Shown here one piece after another: positions 1 to 5,965 of a stretch of DNA of 5,965 nt. The position numbers and the translations under genes were made by a program. Position 1 is the first letter of the stretch, and every line of letters starts with the position of its first letter. The notes below the pieces were generated by a model. That model made no database searches and was not told the DNA's origin. It saw only the letters and a list, made by a program, of their open reading frames with translations. Origin of the DNA: a bacterium (GTDB taxonomy: Bacteria > Patescibacteriota > Patescibacteriia > UBA1558 > S5-K13); assembly GCA_021106915.1 (NCBI GenBank), contig JAIOTH010000085.1, positions 1 through 5,965 on the forward strand, in the 5' to 3' direction.

Positions 1-1
1 A

Positions 2-583
2 ATAACTCAAGGAGTTGACTTGCAACATTATAAAAATAAAAATAAAGTAATTAATAATGATATCGCTAAAATTCCTCATCCCATTATTGGTTATGTTGGC
101 ATTATTCAAGAGAATAGAGTTAATCTAGATTTAATAGAGTATTTGGCTAAAAAAAATCTGGACAAATCAATCGTTCTAATCGGCCCAATTTGGAGAGAAG
201 ATGATCGTAAAAAATTAGCCGAACACTCTAATATCTATCTTTTAGGGGCTAAAAAATATACTGACGTTCCAGATTATATCTACGAATTTGATGTCGGAAT
301 TATACCGCATTATACTAATGATTTTATAAAATATACCTGCCCCATGAAAATATACGAATATATGGCTTGTGGAATTCCAATTATCACTACTGATGCTCCA
401 GGCGTAGATCAATTCCAAGACTTTGCTAAAGTCACTAATGATTTTGAAAAATTTAATATTTTTATTAAGGAAGAGCTAGAAAATAATTCTGCTCAAAAAA
501 TCAAAAAAAGGCTAGAAAAAATTAAAGAACATACTTGGGATAAAAAAGTAGATCAAATGTTAAAATATATAAGCAATAGATAA
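2..583 (+). CDS. Glycosyltransferase, GT-B fold (GT4/family 1-like), C-terminal half; 5' end outside the window
   Basis: The frame is open to the window edge. The codons before the TTG at 20 encode I-T-Q-G-V-D-L, the 'nGVD' linker typical of GT4-type glycosyltransferases just before the C-terminal Rossmann domain, so the TTG is internal and not a start. The 193 visible residues form that nucleotide-sugar-binding domain. They include a first beta strand IGYVGII (about residues 29-35), a second strand VLIGP (about 58-62), the segment DVGIIPH, and the donor-site block P-M-K-I-Y-E-Y-M-A-C-G-I-P (about 114-126), which contains the conserved Glu that contacts the nucleotide sugar. A Lys/Glu-rich helical tail ends at TAA. 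By family it should transfer a sugar from an activated donor to a cell-surface or glycan acceptor at the cytoplasmic face; neither donor nor acceptor can be read from this fragment. argS follows after 13 bases, so the two are probably co-transcribed. Family is fairly sure, specificity unknown. Confidence 0.85.
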   Translation: MTQGVDLQHYKNKNKVINNDIAKIPHPIIGYVGIIQENRVNLDLIEYLAKKNLDKSIVLIGPIWREDDRKKLAEHSNIYLLGAKKYTDVPDYIYEFDVGIIPHYTNDFIKYTCPMKIYEYMACGIPIITTDAPGVDQFQDFAKVTNDFEKFNIFIKEELENNSAQKIKKRLEKIKEHTWDKKVDQMLKYISNR

Positions 584-596
584 TTTATATAAAAAT

Positions 597-2345
597 ATGA
601 AAGATAAAATTAAAGAATTAATTTCTCAAAATACTAAACTTGATATTAAAGATATTAAATTAGAAATTCCTCCTCAAAGCGAAATGGGTGATTATGCTTT
701 AGCTTGTTTTGATTTAGCTAAAAAAGAAAAAAAATCTCCAGTTGATATAGCTAAAGAATTAAAAGAAAAAATAATTGAAAATTTTAACCAAAACAAAGAA
801 AAACTTCCTAAATTTTTAGAAAAAATAGAAACCTATGGTCCTTATTTAAACTTTTTTGTTAATAAATTAAAAATTGCTGAATCCATAATTAAAGAAATTC
901 AAAAAAATCAACAAAATTATGGTAAATTAAATGATTCAGAAATAATTTTAGTAGAAAGTCCTGGACCTAATACCAATAAACCTTTACATTTAGGACATCT
1001 TCGAAACATTCTTTTAGGACAATCTATCTCTAATATTTTAAGATTTATTGGTAAAGATGTTCATATTGTCAATGTTGTTAATGATCGGGGAGTTCACATT
1101 TGTAAATCCATGTTAGCTTATCAAAAATTTGGCAACTCAACATCTCCTGAAGAAGTTGGTAAAAAATCAGATCATTTCGTGGGAGATTACTATGTAAGAT
1201 ATAATCAAGAAGCCAAAAAACAATCCGCTGAAAATCCAGACAAAGGAGAAAAACTAGAAGAAGAAATTCACGATTTATTAATCAAATGGGAAAATAGTGA
1301 CCCCCAGGTTATAAAATTATGGAAAAAAATGAATAACTGGGCTTTAAAAGGCTTCAAAGAAACTTACCGTAAATTAAATTTTAAGATTGAAAAAGAATAT
1401 CTTGAAAGTGATACTTATCAAGGAGGTAAAGACTTAATATTGGCTGGATTAGAAGAAGGTATTTTTCAAAAAAATAAAGATGGTTCCATAATCATAGATC
1501 TAGAAGATAAAAAATTAGATAAAAAAGTTTTATTAAGACCCGATGGAACTTCTGTATATATTACTCAAGATATTAATATGGCTCATCTAAGATATGAAGA
1601 TTTTAAATTCGATAAAATGATTTATGTTGTTGGCAACGAACAACAATATCATTTTAAAGTTTTATTTGAAGTTTTTAAAGCCTTAAATTTTAATTTTGCT
1701 AATAAATGTTATCATTTTTCATATGGTATGATTGAATTACCAGAAGGAAAAATGAAATCCCGAGAAGGAAATGTAATTGACACTGATAATTTAATTGAAG
1801 AAGCTACTGAATTAGCTAAATTAGAAACAAAAAAAAGATATGATAATCTAAATGCTGATGAAATTAATGATCGAGCAAATAAAATAGCCATGGCTGCTAT
1901 TAAATTTTCAATATTAAAACATGATCCTTTAAAAAATTTCATATTTGATTTAAAAAAATCATTAGAATTTGAAGGAGACACTGGCCCCTATGTTCTGTAT
2001 TCTTATGTTAGAATTAAATCAATTCTAAAAAAATATGATCAAAAATTAGATAAAAAAATAAATTTTTCATTATTAAATACAGAATTAGATCAAAAAATAA
2101 TAAAACTATTAAAAAATTATAAAGGAATCATTAAATCTGCTGCTAAAAATTATAAACCATCTTTAATTGTGAGTTATTTATTAGAATTATCATCATCATT
2201 TAGTAAATATTATGCTCAAAATCCTATCTTAAATTCTGATAATGAAGAAATCAAAAAAGCTAGATTATTATTGATTGATTCTATTAGCTTAGTTCTAAAA
2301 TCAGGATTGAATTTATTGGGAATAGAGACGGTGGAGCAAATGTAA
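597..2345 (+). CDS. argS: Arginyl-tRNA synthetase
   Basis: The product is 582 aa, a normal full length for ArgS. This class I cytoplasmic enzyme charges tRNA-Arg with arginine using ATP. Residues 1 to about 90 form the ArgS-specific N-terminal tRNA-binding domain, with E-M-G-D-Y-A-L near 29-35. The catalytic core follows: V-E-S-P-G-P-N-T-N-K-P at 119-129, then the HIGH-type signature H-L-G-H at 131-134. Further on are D-G-T-S-V-Y-I-T-Q-D at 316-325, V-G-N-E-Q-Q-Y-H-F at 345-353 and the KMSK-equivalent K-M-K-S-R-E-G-N at 385-392. The DALR-type anticodon-binding domain starts near D-T-G-P-Y-V at 461-466 and runs to the usual C-terminal ending G-I-E-T-V-E-Q-M. The ATG at 597 fits the family N-terminus, but the AT-only stretch before it has no Shine-Dalgarno sequence. 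The 13-base gap after the glycosyltransferase suggests an operon. Leucine is almost all TTA, in line with the base composition. Identification is secure. Confidence 0.98.
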   Translation: MKDKIKELISQNTKLDIKDIKLEIPPQSEMGDYALACFDLAKKEKKSPVDIAKELKEKIIENFNQNKEKLPKFLEKIETYGPYLNFFVNKLKIAESIIKEIQKNQQNYGKLNDSEIILVESPGPNTNKPLHLGHLRNILLGQSISNILRFIGKDVHIVNVVNDRGVHICKSMLAYQKFGNSTSPEEVGKKSDHFVGDYYVRYNQEAKKQSAENPDKGEKLEEEIHDLLIKWENSDPQVIKLWKKMNNWALKGFKETYRKLNFKIEKEYLESDTYQGGKDLILAGLEEGIFQKNKDGSIIIDLEDKKLDKKVLLRPDGTSVYITQDINMAHLRYEDFKFDKMIYVVGNEQQYHFKVLFEVFKALNFNFANKCYHFSYGMIELPEGKMKSREGNVIDTDNLIEEATELAKLETKKRYDNLNADEINDRANKIAMAAIKFSILKHDPLKNFIFDLKKSLEFEGDTGPYVLYSYVRIKSILKKYDQKLDKKINFSLLNTELDQKIIKLLKNYKGIIKSAAKNYKPSLIVSYLLELSSSFSKYYAQNPILNSDNEEIKKARLLLIDSISLVLKSGLNLLGIETVEQM

Positions 2346-2346
2346 A

Positions 2347-2392
2347 ATACTAATAATACGAATATTATGATACTAATATACAAATAATTCTC
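2347..2392. repeat. Imperfect tandem repeat with small A/T hairpin in the argS-gatB spacer
   Basis: The 9-mer ATACTAATA occurs at 2347-2355 and again at 2370-2378, and similar bases follow each copy (TACGAATA and TACAAATA), giving two units of about 22-23 bases. Within the first unit ATAATA and TATTAT (2353-2358 and 2363-2368) can pair around a CGAA loop. The whole 127-base spacer (2346-2472) is nearly pure A/T and has no ORF. I found no convincing promoter for gatB in it and no terminator with a GC-containing stem for argS. In DNA this AT-rich, chance repeats are common, so any function is uncertain. Confidence 0.45.
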
Positions 2393-2472
2393 AAAATTTT
2401 ATTTTTTAAATTTACACTTTTTAATTACAAAATACACATCTTATTAAATTTTAACAAAATAAACTAAAGCAT

Positions 2473-3972
2473 ATGAACCTTGAAACCGTTATTGGACTAG
2501 AAATTCACATTCAACTCCAAACCAAAACTAAAATGTTTTGTTCTTGTTCTAATAATTCTGACAGCCAAGAGGCTAATTCTTTAATTTGTCCAATTTGCTT
2601 AGGTCATCCAGGAGCATTACCACTTTTAAATGAAAAAGCTGTAGAATATGGTATCAGATTAGCCAGTGCTCTTAATCTAAAAATAAATAATAAATCTGTT
2701 TTTGTACGAAAAAACTATTTTTATCCCGATCTTCCTCAAGGTTATCAAATTTCTCAATTTGAAAAACCTTTGTCTGAAGATGGTTTTTATGTTTTAAATA
2801 ATGGAAAAGAAAAAATCAGAATTGGAATTGAAAGATTGCATTTAGAAAATGATGCTGCTAAAAATACTCATACTGCAAATAATAGTTTAATTGATTTTAA
2901 CAGAGCTGGAACTCCTTTAGCGGAAATTGTCACTCGTCCAGATTTCCGAGAAGGTTCTCAGGCTCGTTTATTTGTTCAAAAATTAAGACAAATTTGTCGA
3001 TATTTAAAAGTGTCAGATGCTGACATGGAAAAAGGACAATTACGATGCGACGTCAATATTTCTTTACGACCAGTTGGTGAAACCAATTTATATCCCAAAA
3101 CTGAAGTTAAAAATTTAAACTCTTTTAAATCAATAGAAAGAGCTATTAAATATGAAATCAAAAAACAAACTAGACTATGGCAAGATAATAACCCGCCTCA
3201 AGAACAAACTACTCAAGGCTGGAATGATTCTCTACAAATTACCGAACTCCAAAGAAGTAAGGAAATTGCTAATGATTATCGTTATTTTCAAGAACCAGAT
3301 TTACCAGTTCTAATTATTTCCGACAAAAAAATAGATGAAATCAAAAAACATTTACCAGAACTAGCTGACCAAAAAATAGAACGTTTTAAAAAAGAGTATG
3401 GACTTTCTCATATTGATGCCCTAACTTTAACTAATTATAAAAAAACGTCTGAATATTGTGAAAAAGTAGTTTCTGAATTCAAAGAATGGTTAATATCAGA
3501 AGTGGAAAGTACTCGAGAAACTGAAAATGAAATTTGGGAAAGTAATAAAAAAAGAGCCGTAAAATTAATTAGTGGCTGGATAATTTCTGAACTTTTTAAA
3601 TTAATCAATGAAAATAATTCTAAAATAGAGGAGACTAAAATTACTCCGGAAAACATGGCGGAATTTATCAAAACCATCTACTTAGCTAAAGTAAATAGTT
3701 CCAATGCTCAAAAAATATTAAAAATTATGTTTGAGACTGGTGAAGATCCTTCCCAAATTATTGAAGAAAATGATTTATCTCAAATTAGTAATGAATCTGA
3801 CATTGAAAAAATGGTAGAAAATATCATTAAAAATAATCCTGAACAAGTTGAACAATATAAAAATGGTAAAAAAAACTTAATTAAATATTTTGTCGGAATG
3901 TTAATGAAGGAATCCAAAGCTAAAGCTAATCCTAAAATTGGTGAGAAATTATTTAAAAAAAAGTTAAAATAA
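2473..3972 (+). CDS. gatB: Asp-tRNA(Asn)/Glu-tRNA(Gln) amidotransferase subunit B
   Basis: The product is 499 aa, slightly longer than the usual ~475. With GatA and GatC (not in this window) GatB forms the cytoplasmic GatCAB complex, which converts misacylated Glu-tRNA(Gln) and/or Asp-tRNA(Asn) to the amide form. GatB binds the tRNA and carries out the ATP-dependent activation. Family landmarks: V-I-G-L-E-I-H at 6-12; zinc-type cysteines at 23, 25, 39 and 42; Y-F-Y-P-D-L-P-Q-G-Y-Q-I-S-Q at 82-95; H-L-E-N-D at 123-127; D-F-N-R-A-G-T-P-L-A-E-I-V at 141-153; L-R-C-D-V-N-I-S at 190-197; E-V-K-N-L-N-S-F at 211-218; D-Y-R-Y-F-Q-E-P-D at 268-276. From about residue 390 comes the helical GatB/YqeY tRNA-binding domain, with E-Q-Y-K-N-G-K and A-N-P near the end. 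The ATG at 2473 gives the standard N-terminus; there is no Shine-Dalgarno sequence before it. The gene stands 127 bases after argS and converges with the minus-strand gene. Very sure. Confidence 0.98.
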   Translation: MNLETVIGLEIHIQLQTKTKMFCSCSNNSDSQEANSLICPICLGHPGALPLLNEKAVEYGIRLASALNLKINNKSVFVRKNYFYPDLPQGYQISQFEKPLSEDGFYVLNNGKEKIRIGIERLHLENDAAKNTHTANNSLIDFNRAGTPLAEIVTRPDFREGSQARLFVQKLRQICRYLKVSDADMEKGQLRCDVNISLRPVGETNLYPKTEVKNLNSFKSIERAIKYEIKKQTRLWQDNNPPQEQTTQGWNDSLQITELQRSKEIANDYRYFQEPDLPVLIISDKKIDEIKKHLPELADQKIERFKKEYGLSHIDALTLTNYKKTSEYCEKVVSEFKEWLISEVESTRETENEIWESNKKRAVKLISGWIISELFKLINENNSKIEETKITPENMAEFIKTIYLAKVNSSNAQKILKIMFETGEDPSQIIEENDLSQISNESDIEKMVENIIKNNPEQVEQYKNGKKNLIKYFVGMLMKESKAKANPKIGEKLFKKKLK

Positions 3973-4006
3973 AAAAACAAGCCTTTCCGTTTTAGAAAAG
4001 ACTTGT
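3966..4006 (-). terminator. Rho-independent terminator of the minus-strand exported-protein gene
   Basis: Read on the minus strand, ACAAGTCTTTTC (4006-3995) pairs with GGAAAGGCTTGT (3988-3977) around a 6-base loop. The result is a 12-bp stem with two G.U wobbles, followed at once by TTTTTT-A-TTTT (3976-3966). The wobbles become C.A mismatches on the plus strand, and no T-run follows the stem there, so the element is built for the minus strand. It starts 14 bases after the TAG of the exported-protein gene, and its T-tract overlaps the last bases of gatB. Confidence 0.88.
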
Positions 4007-4020
4007 CTGAATATTACATT

Positions 4021-4992
4021 CTATTTAAAAGCGTCAGGATGCATTCCAACACTTTTTACTTCTTCTTTGTTTTGTTCCTCATACCCTGGAATTAATTCCG
4101 GGGAATTTAAAACCTCGATCAACCAACTCGGAACGTTATTGGTTGGATAACTTCTAAATTCATTTATCATGGACAAAATTACCCTATTGTCCACTTCCTT
4201 TTTTAAATGACTCATAAAATAAATATTCATATCCGAAAATAATATCTTTTTCATTTTCAATAAATTAAAAATATTATTTTCATTAACTACTATTTTTGTA
4301 AGACTCATTCTAAAGGCTTTTAATGCACCTCTAGATAAACAATCCAACCTTTTAAGACCTTCAAAATTTGCATACAGAGACTTAAAATCATTTGTATTAT
4401 TAATTTTCTGTCTTAAAAAGACTTCGAGAGAATCTGAATAATTAACAGAATCTACTTCTGTTTTGTATATTTTTCTGAATTCACTCGAGTATAGAGGTTG
4501 TGACACTTCAAACAAGTTCATTTTTTCGTGATTTTTCTCTATAAGTTTGAAAATTTTTCGAGAAATTATTTCTTTGTTGTCTTCACAAACAACATCATAA
4601 AAGATCAACAATGAACTTACATGTCTAATATTATACTCATCAGATTCTAAAATTTCAGCTTGTCTTTTTAGAATTTTACTTTCCAAATCTTTTTCCCATG
4701 ACAAAAATCCAGCAAGCCTTGATAACATTTCTATGTCACGAATTTCTTTCAATCCTTTGTCTGATTCTGATAATGTTTCCTCAATTTTATTTCGAACCAT
4801 ATATCTAAATCCATACTCATCACCACAGGATGTATAGAGATCTACTAATTCTTCTAAATCATCAATTTTGTATTGAGCATTTTCAAAATCCCCACCATAA
4901 AAATCAAACAACATTCTTTCGCTAACAGCATTTAAGTTTAAATTAATTAAACTTAATACCAATACCACTATAATAATGATATATTTTTTCAT
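4021..4992 (-). CDS. Putative exported protein of unknown function
   Basis: I do not recognise a family. The product is 323 aa from the second of two adjacent ATGs (324 from the first, at 4995). The second is preferred because a perfect AGGAGG lies 5 bases before it but only 2 before the first. The N-terminus is a clear signal peptide or anchor: two Lys, then a hydrophobic run of Ile, Val and Leu for about 13 residues, then a polar stretch ending L-N-A before V-S-E-R. There is no lipobox Cys, so secretion or N-terminal anchoring is predicted rather than a lipoprotein. The rest is charged, rich in Lys, Glu, Leu and Ile, with no second membrane segment and three scattered Cys; it looks mostly alpha-helical. 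It is monocistronic, facing gatB and diverging from pyrB. Codon use differs from argS: about a dozen Leu codons are TTG, against a handful in the much longer argS. Its stop is TAG. It is probably a real gene, since it has its own RBS, terminator and signal peptide. Confidence 0.85.
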   Translation of the reverse strand: MKKYIIIIVVLVLSLINLNLNAVSERMLFDFYGGDFENAQYKIDDLEELVDLYTSCGDEYGFRYMVRNKIEETLSESDKGLKEIRDIEMLSRLAGFLSWEKDLESKILKRQAEILESDEYNIRHVSSLLIFYDVVCEDNKEIISRKIFKLIEKNHEKMNLFEVSQPLYSSEFRKIYKTEVDSVNYSDSLEVFLRQKINNTNDFKSLYANFEGLKRLDCLSRGALKAFRMSLTKIVVNENNIFNLLKMKKILFSDMNIYFMSHLKKEVDNRVILSMINEFRSYPTNNVPSWLIEVLNSPELIPGYEEQNKEEVKSVGMHPDAFK

Positions 4993-4997
4993 CATAG

Positions 4998-5003
4998 CCT
5001 CCT
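4998..5003 (-). promoter_or_regulatory. Shine-Dalgarno site of the exported-protein gene
   Basis: AGGAGG on the minus strand is followed by C-T-ATG-ATG. Spacing is 2 bases to the first ATG and 5 to the second, so the second (4992-4990) is the likelier start. It is a perfect match to the anti-SD core. Confidence 0.85.
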
Positions 5004-5043
5004 AAAGCCTTCTATTCTTTTTTTGTGATTAACGATTTAAATT

Positions 5044-5062
5044 TGGATAAATTACTTATCCA
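5044..5062. repeat. Inverted repeat TGGATAA-N5-TTATCCA (possible operator or leader hairpin)
   Basis: TGGATAA at 5044-5050 and TTATCCA at 5056-5062 are perfect inverted copies around ATTAC. The element lies about 50 bases upstream of the minus-strand start codon, inside its predicted 5' leader. It contains GG/CC pairs in an otherwise A/T-only region, which makes chance somewhat less likely. It could be a dimeric repressor site in DNA or a small hairpin in RNA. No known regulator consensus was recognised. Confidence 0.45.
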
Positions 5063-5086
5063 CCTTTCACATAATATTTATATTTC

Positions 5087-5104
5087 TCACCATAAAAAAG
5101 GTGA
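5087..5104. repeat. Small inverted repeat TCACC-N8-GGTGA
   Basis: TCACC at 5087-5091 pairs with GGTGA at 5100-5104 across an A-rich 8-base loop. It lies in the predicted leader of the minus-strand gene and could form a short RNA hairpin. It is modest in length; function is unknown. Confidence 0.3.
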
Positions 5105-5121
5105 TTATTTTTCAAAGAACA

Positions 5122-5144
5122 TAACTAATTTAGATTTTTAGTTA
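5122..5144. repeat. Inverted repeat TAACTAA-N9-TTAGTTA
   Basis: Perfect 7-base arms at 5122-5128 and 5138-5144 flank a 9-base spacer. The site falls at or just after the predicted start point (about 5145) of the minus-strand transcript, a plausible place for an operator or a 5'-end hairpin. It is mostly A/T, so it could be chance. Confidence 0.35.
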
Positions 5145-5151
5145 ATAAACC

Positions 5152-5180
5152 ATTTAAGCATATTTTTTAAAAATTGTCAA
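5152..5180 (-). promoter_or_regulatory. Candidate sigma70-type promoter for the exported-protein gene
   Basis: On the minus strand a perfect TTGACA (5180-5175) is followed after 17 bases by TTAAAT (5157-5152), which is preceded by TGC, giving an extended -10. Transcription would begin near 5145 and leave a leader of about 150 bases before the ATG. The -35 box and spacing are ideal; the -10 box matches at 4 of 6 positions. Confidence 0.55.
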
Positions 5181-5210
5181 ACAGTTTTTTAATTTTAAAT
5201 CAAATCTAAC

Positions 5211-5238
5211 TTGCAAAAATTTATAATAGCTATATAAT
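5211..5238 (+). promoter_or_regulatory. Candidate sigma70-type promoter for pyrB
   Basis: TTGCAA (5211-5216), a 16-base spacer and a perfect TATAAT (5233-5238) make a near-consensus promoter. Transcription would start near 5245, giving a leader of about 60 bases. A second TATAAT at 5222-5227 is too close to this -35 box to use it. The 8-base palindrome ATAGCTAT (5226-5233) overlaps the start of the -10 box. Confidence 0.65.
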
Positions 5239-5260
5239 TTTTAAAAGTACTTAAAAAAAT

Positions 5261-5285
5261 AAAAACTCTAATTCCAGAGTTTTTT
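5261..5285. terminator. Terminator-like hairpin in the pyrB leader
   Basis: AAAAACTCT (5261-5269) and AGAGTTTTT (5276-5284) are perfect inverted copies around AATTCC. On the plus strand a hairpin with an ACTCT/AGAGT core is followed by a short T-run, 9 bases before the pyrB Shine-Dalgarno site; this could be a weak attenuator. On the minus strand the same stem is followed by TTTTT-A-TTTTTTT, a better terminator tail that could stop antisense transcription coming out of pyrB. The core holds only two G/C pairs, so strength is doubtful. Confidence 0.45.
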
Positions 5286-5293
5286 AAAAAAAT

Positions 5294-5300
5294 AAGGAGG
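5294..5300 (+). promoter_or_regulatory. Shine-Dalgarno site of pyrB
   Basis: AAGGAGG lies 4 bases (AAAG) before the ATG at 5305. This strong match fixes the pyrB start and contrasts with argS and gatB, which have none. Confidence 0.85.
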
Positions 5301-5304
5301 AAAG

Positions 5305-5965
5305 ATGAAAAATTTAATCTCAATGAGGGATTTAAGCAAAGAGGAAATTCTACAATTAATGAAAATAGCGAGAGACATTGAAAATGGAACTATTAAGCCA
5401 AACATGGATCGCAAAATTGCCGCTTTATTATTCTTTGAAGCGTCAACTCGAACTCTGTTTTCTTTCGCTGTTGCTATGAAAAAATTAGGTGGAGGCACTA
5501 TCACTATGCGAGATATCAGTAAAACATCAGCAAAAAAAGGCGAAACTTTTGCCGATACTTTAATGACTATCGCCCAATATGTTGAAATTATAATTATTAG
5601 ATCAGGTGTAGAGGGTTCAGCTCGCTATGCATCAGAAGTAGTCCCCATCCCCGTAGTTAATGCTGGTGATGGAGCAAATCAACATCCTACTCAAGCTTTA
5701 CTCGATCTATATTCCATTATCAAAACTCAAGGCACTTTAGAAAATCTGACAATTGGAGTAGCGGGGGATTTAAAATTTGGTAGAACAGTACATTCTTTAG
5801 TTCAGGCAATGAGTGATTTTAATCCAAAATTCAAATTTATTTCACCTTCTTTTTTAAAAATGCCATCTTACATCAAAGACGATCTTTTGGAAAAAAATAT
5901 TGAATTCGAAGAGTTGGAAGATATTGAGAAAAAAATTAATGAACTCGATATTTTATATGTAACTC
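5305..5965 (+). CDS. pyrB: Aspartate carbamoyltransferase catalytic chain; 3' end outside the window
   Basis: The first 220 residues of a protein normally about 300-310 long are visible; the frame runs off the window. The enzyme joins carbamoyl phosphate and aspartate to N-carbamoyl-aspartate, the committed step of pyrimidine synthesis, in the cytoplasm. The carbamoyl-phosphate domain shows F-F-E-A-S-T-R-T at 43-50, the S-A-K-K-G-E loop at 75-80 (Ser and Lys that reach into the neighbouring active site), an Arg at 99 and H-P-T-Q at 127-130. The aspartate domain begins with G-D-L-K-F-G-R-T-V-H-S-L at 154-165 and reaches D-I-L-Y-V-T. From remembered E. coli PyrB, much of the chain aligns with it, which suggests the type that pairs with a regulatory PyrI chain; none is in view. 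After STRT the usual R-x-S-F-E reads L-F-S-F-A, an unusual change near the active site. The gene has its own promoter, a leader hairpin and a strong RBS. Confidence 0.96.
   Translation, partial: MKNLISMRDLSKEEILQLMKIARDIENGTIKPNMDRKIAALLFFEASTRTLFSFAVAMKKLGGGTITMRDISKTSAKKGETFADTLMTIAQYVEIIIIRSGVEGSARYASEVVPIPVVNAGDGANQHPTQALLDLYSIIKTQGTLENLTIGVAGDLKFGRTVHSLVQAMSDFNPKFKFISPSFLKMPSYIKDDLLEKNIEFEELEDIEKKINELDILYVT

Noticed and set aside
20..583. TTG at 20 as the start of the first gene
   Set aside because: The frame is open upstream to the window edge and the preceding residues (I-T-Q-G-V-D) are a conserved glycosyltransferase segment, so the gene begins before the window.
1712..1981. Minus-strand ORF of 89 aa inside argS
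   Set aside because: It lies fully within the well-supported argS frame, has no RBS and resembles no protein; it is a shadow ORF.
2346..2472. A promoter for gatB (TTTACA at 2411 with downstream boxes)
   Set aside because: No -10 box with good match lies at 16-18 bases, and in near-pure A/T sequence partial matches are expected by chance.
597..3972. Alternative genetic code (TGA read as Gly or Trp)
   Set aside because: No in-frame TGA is needed in any gene, all families align under the standard code, and Trp is TGG. TGA is not seen as a stop here, but four stops are too few to conclude anything.
2976..3980. Three minus-strand ORFs (61, 80 and 66 aa) opposite gatB
   Set aside because: All are antisense to conserved GatB domains, lack ribosome binding sites and have composition set by the opposite strand.
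4996..5304. CRISPR array or mobile-element end in the divergent spacer
   Set aside because: The inverted repeats differ from one another, there are no regularly spaced direct repeats, and no transposase or target-site duplication is visible.
5268..5504. Minus-strand ORF of 78 aa opposite the start of pyrB
   Set aside because: It is antisense to the PyrB STRT region, has no SD and reads across the pyrB leader hairpin; it is a shadow ORF.

Overview
The window is strongly AT-rich and gene-dense. It reads cleanly with the standard code: there is no in-frame TGA in the genes, TGG is used for Trp, and the four stops seen are TAA, TAA, TAA and TAG. Low GC, short spacers, a GatB that carries the zinc-type cysteines and an ArgS of the KMxSREG type fit a small-genome bacterium, possibly a Patescibacteria/CPR lineage. 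That placement is an inference from style, because no rRNA or lineage marker is present.

Layout, left to right. Positions 2-583 hold the C-terminal half of a GT-B fold glycosyltransferase whose start lies before the window. After 13 bases comes argS (597-2345, arginyl-tRNA synthetase), probably in the same transcript. A 127-base AT-only spacer with an imperfect tandem repeat leads to gatB (2473-3972, subunit B of the Asp/Glu-tRNA amidotransferase). Convergent to gatB, on the minus strand, is a single gene for an unrecognised exported protein (4021-4992). It has its own intrinsic terminator, which abuts the gatB stop, and its own Shine-Dalgarno site. A 300-base divergent intergenic region (4996-5304) holds a good candidate promoter for each direction, several inverted repeats and a hairpin just ahead of pyrB. 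pyrB (5305 to the window end) encodes the catalytic chain of aspartate carbamoyltransferase and is cut by the window edge.

Functionally, argS and gatB both supply aminoacyl-tRNAs (direct Arg charging, and indirect Gln and/or Asn charging). pyrB is the first committed step of pyrimidine synthesis, and the glycosyltransferase suggests surface polysaccharide or glycoconjugate synthesis upstream. I see no CRISPR array, insertion sequence, tRNA, rRNA or recognisable defence or mobile system. The least explained parts are the orphan exported protein with its long structured leader and the hairpin in the pyrB leader.
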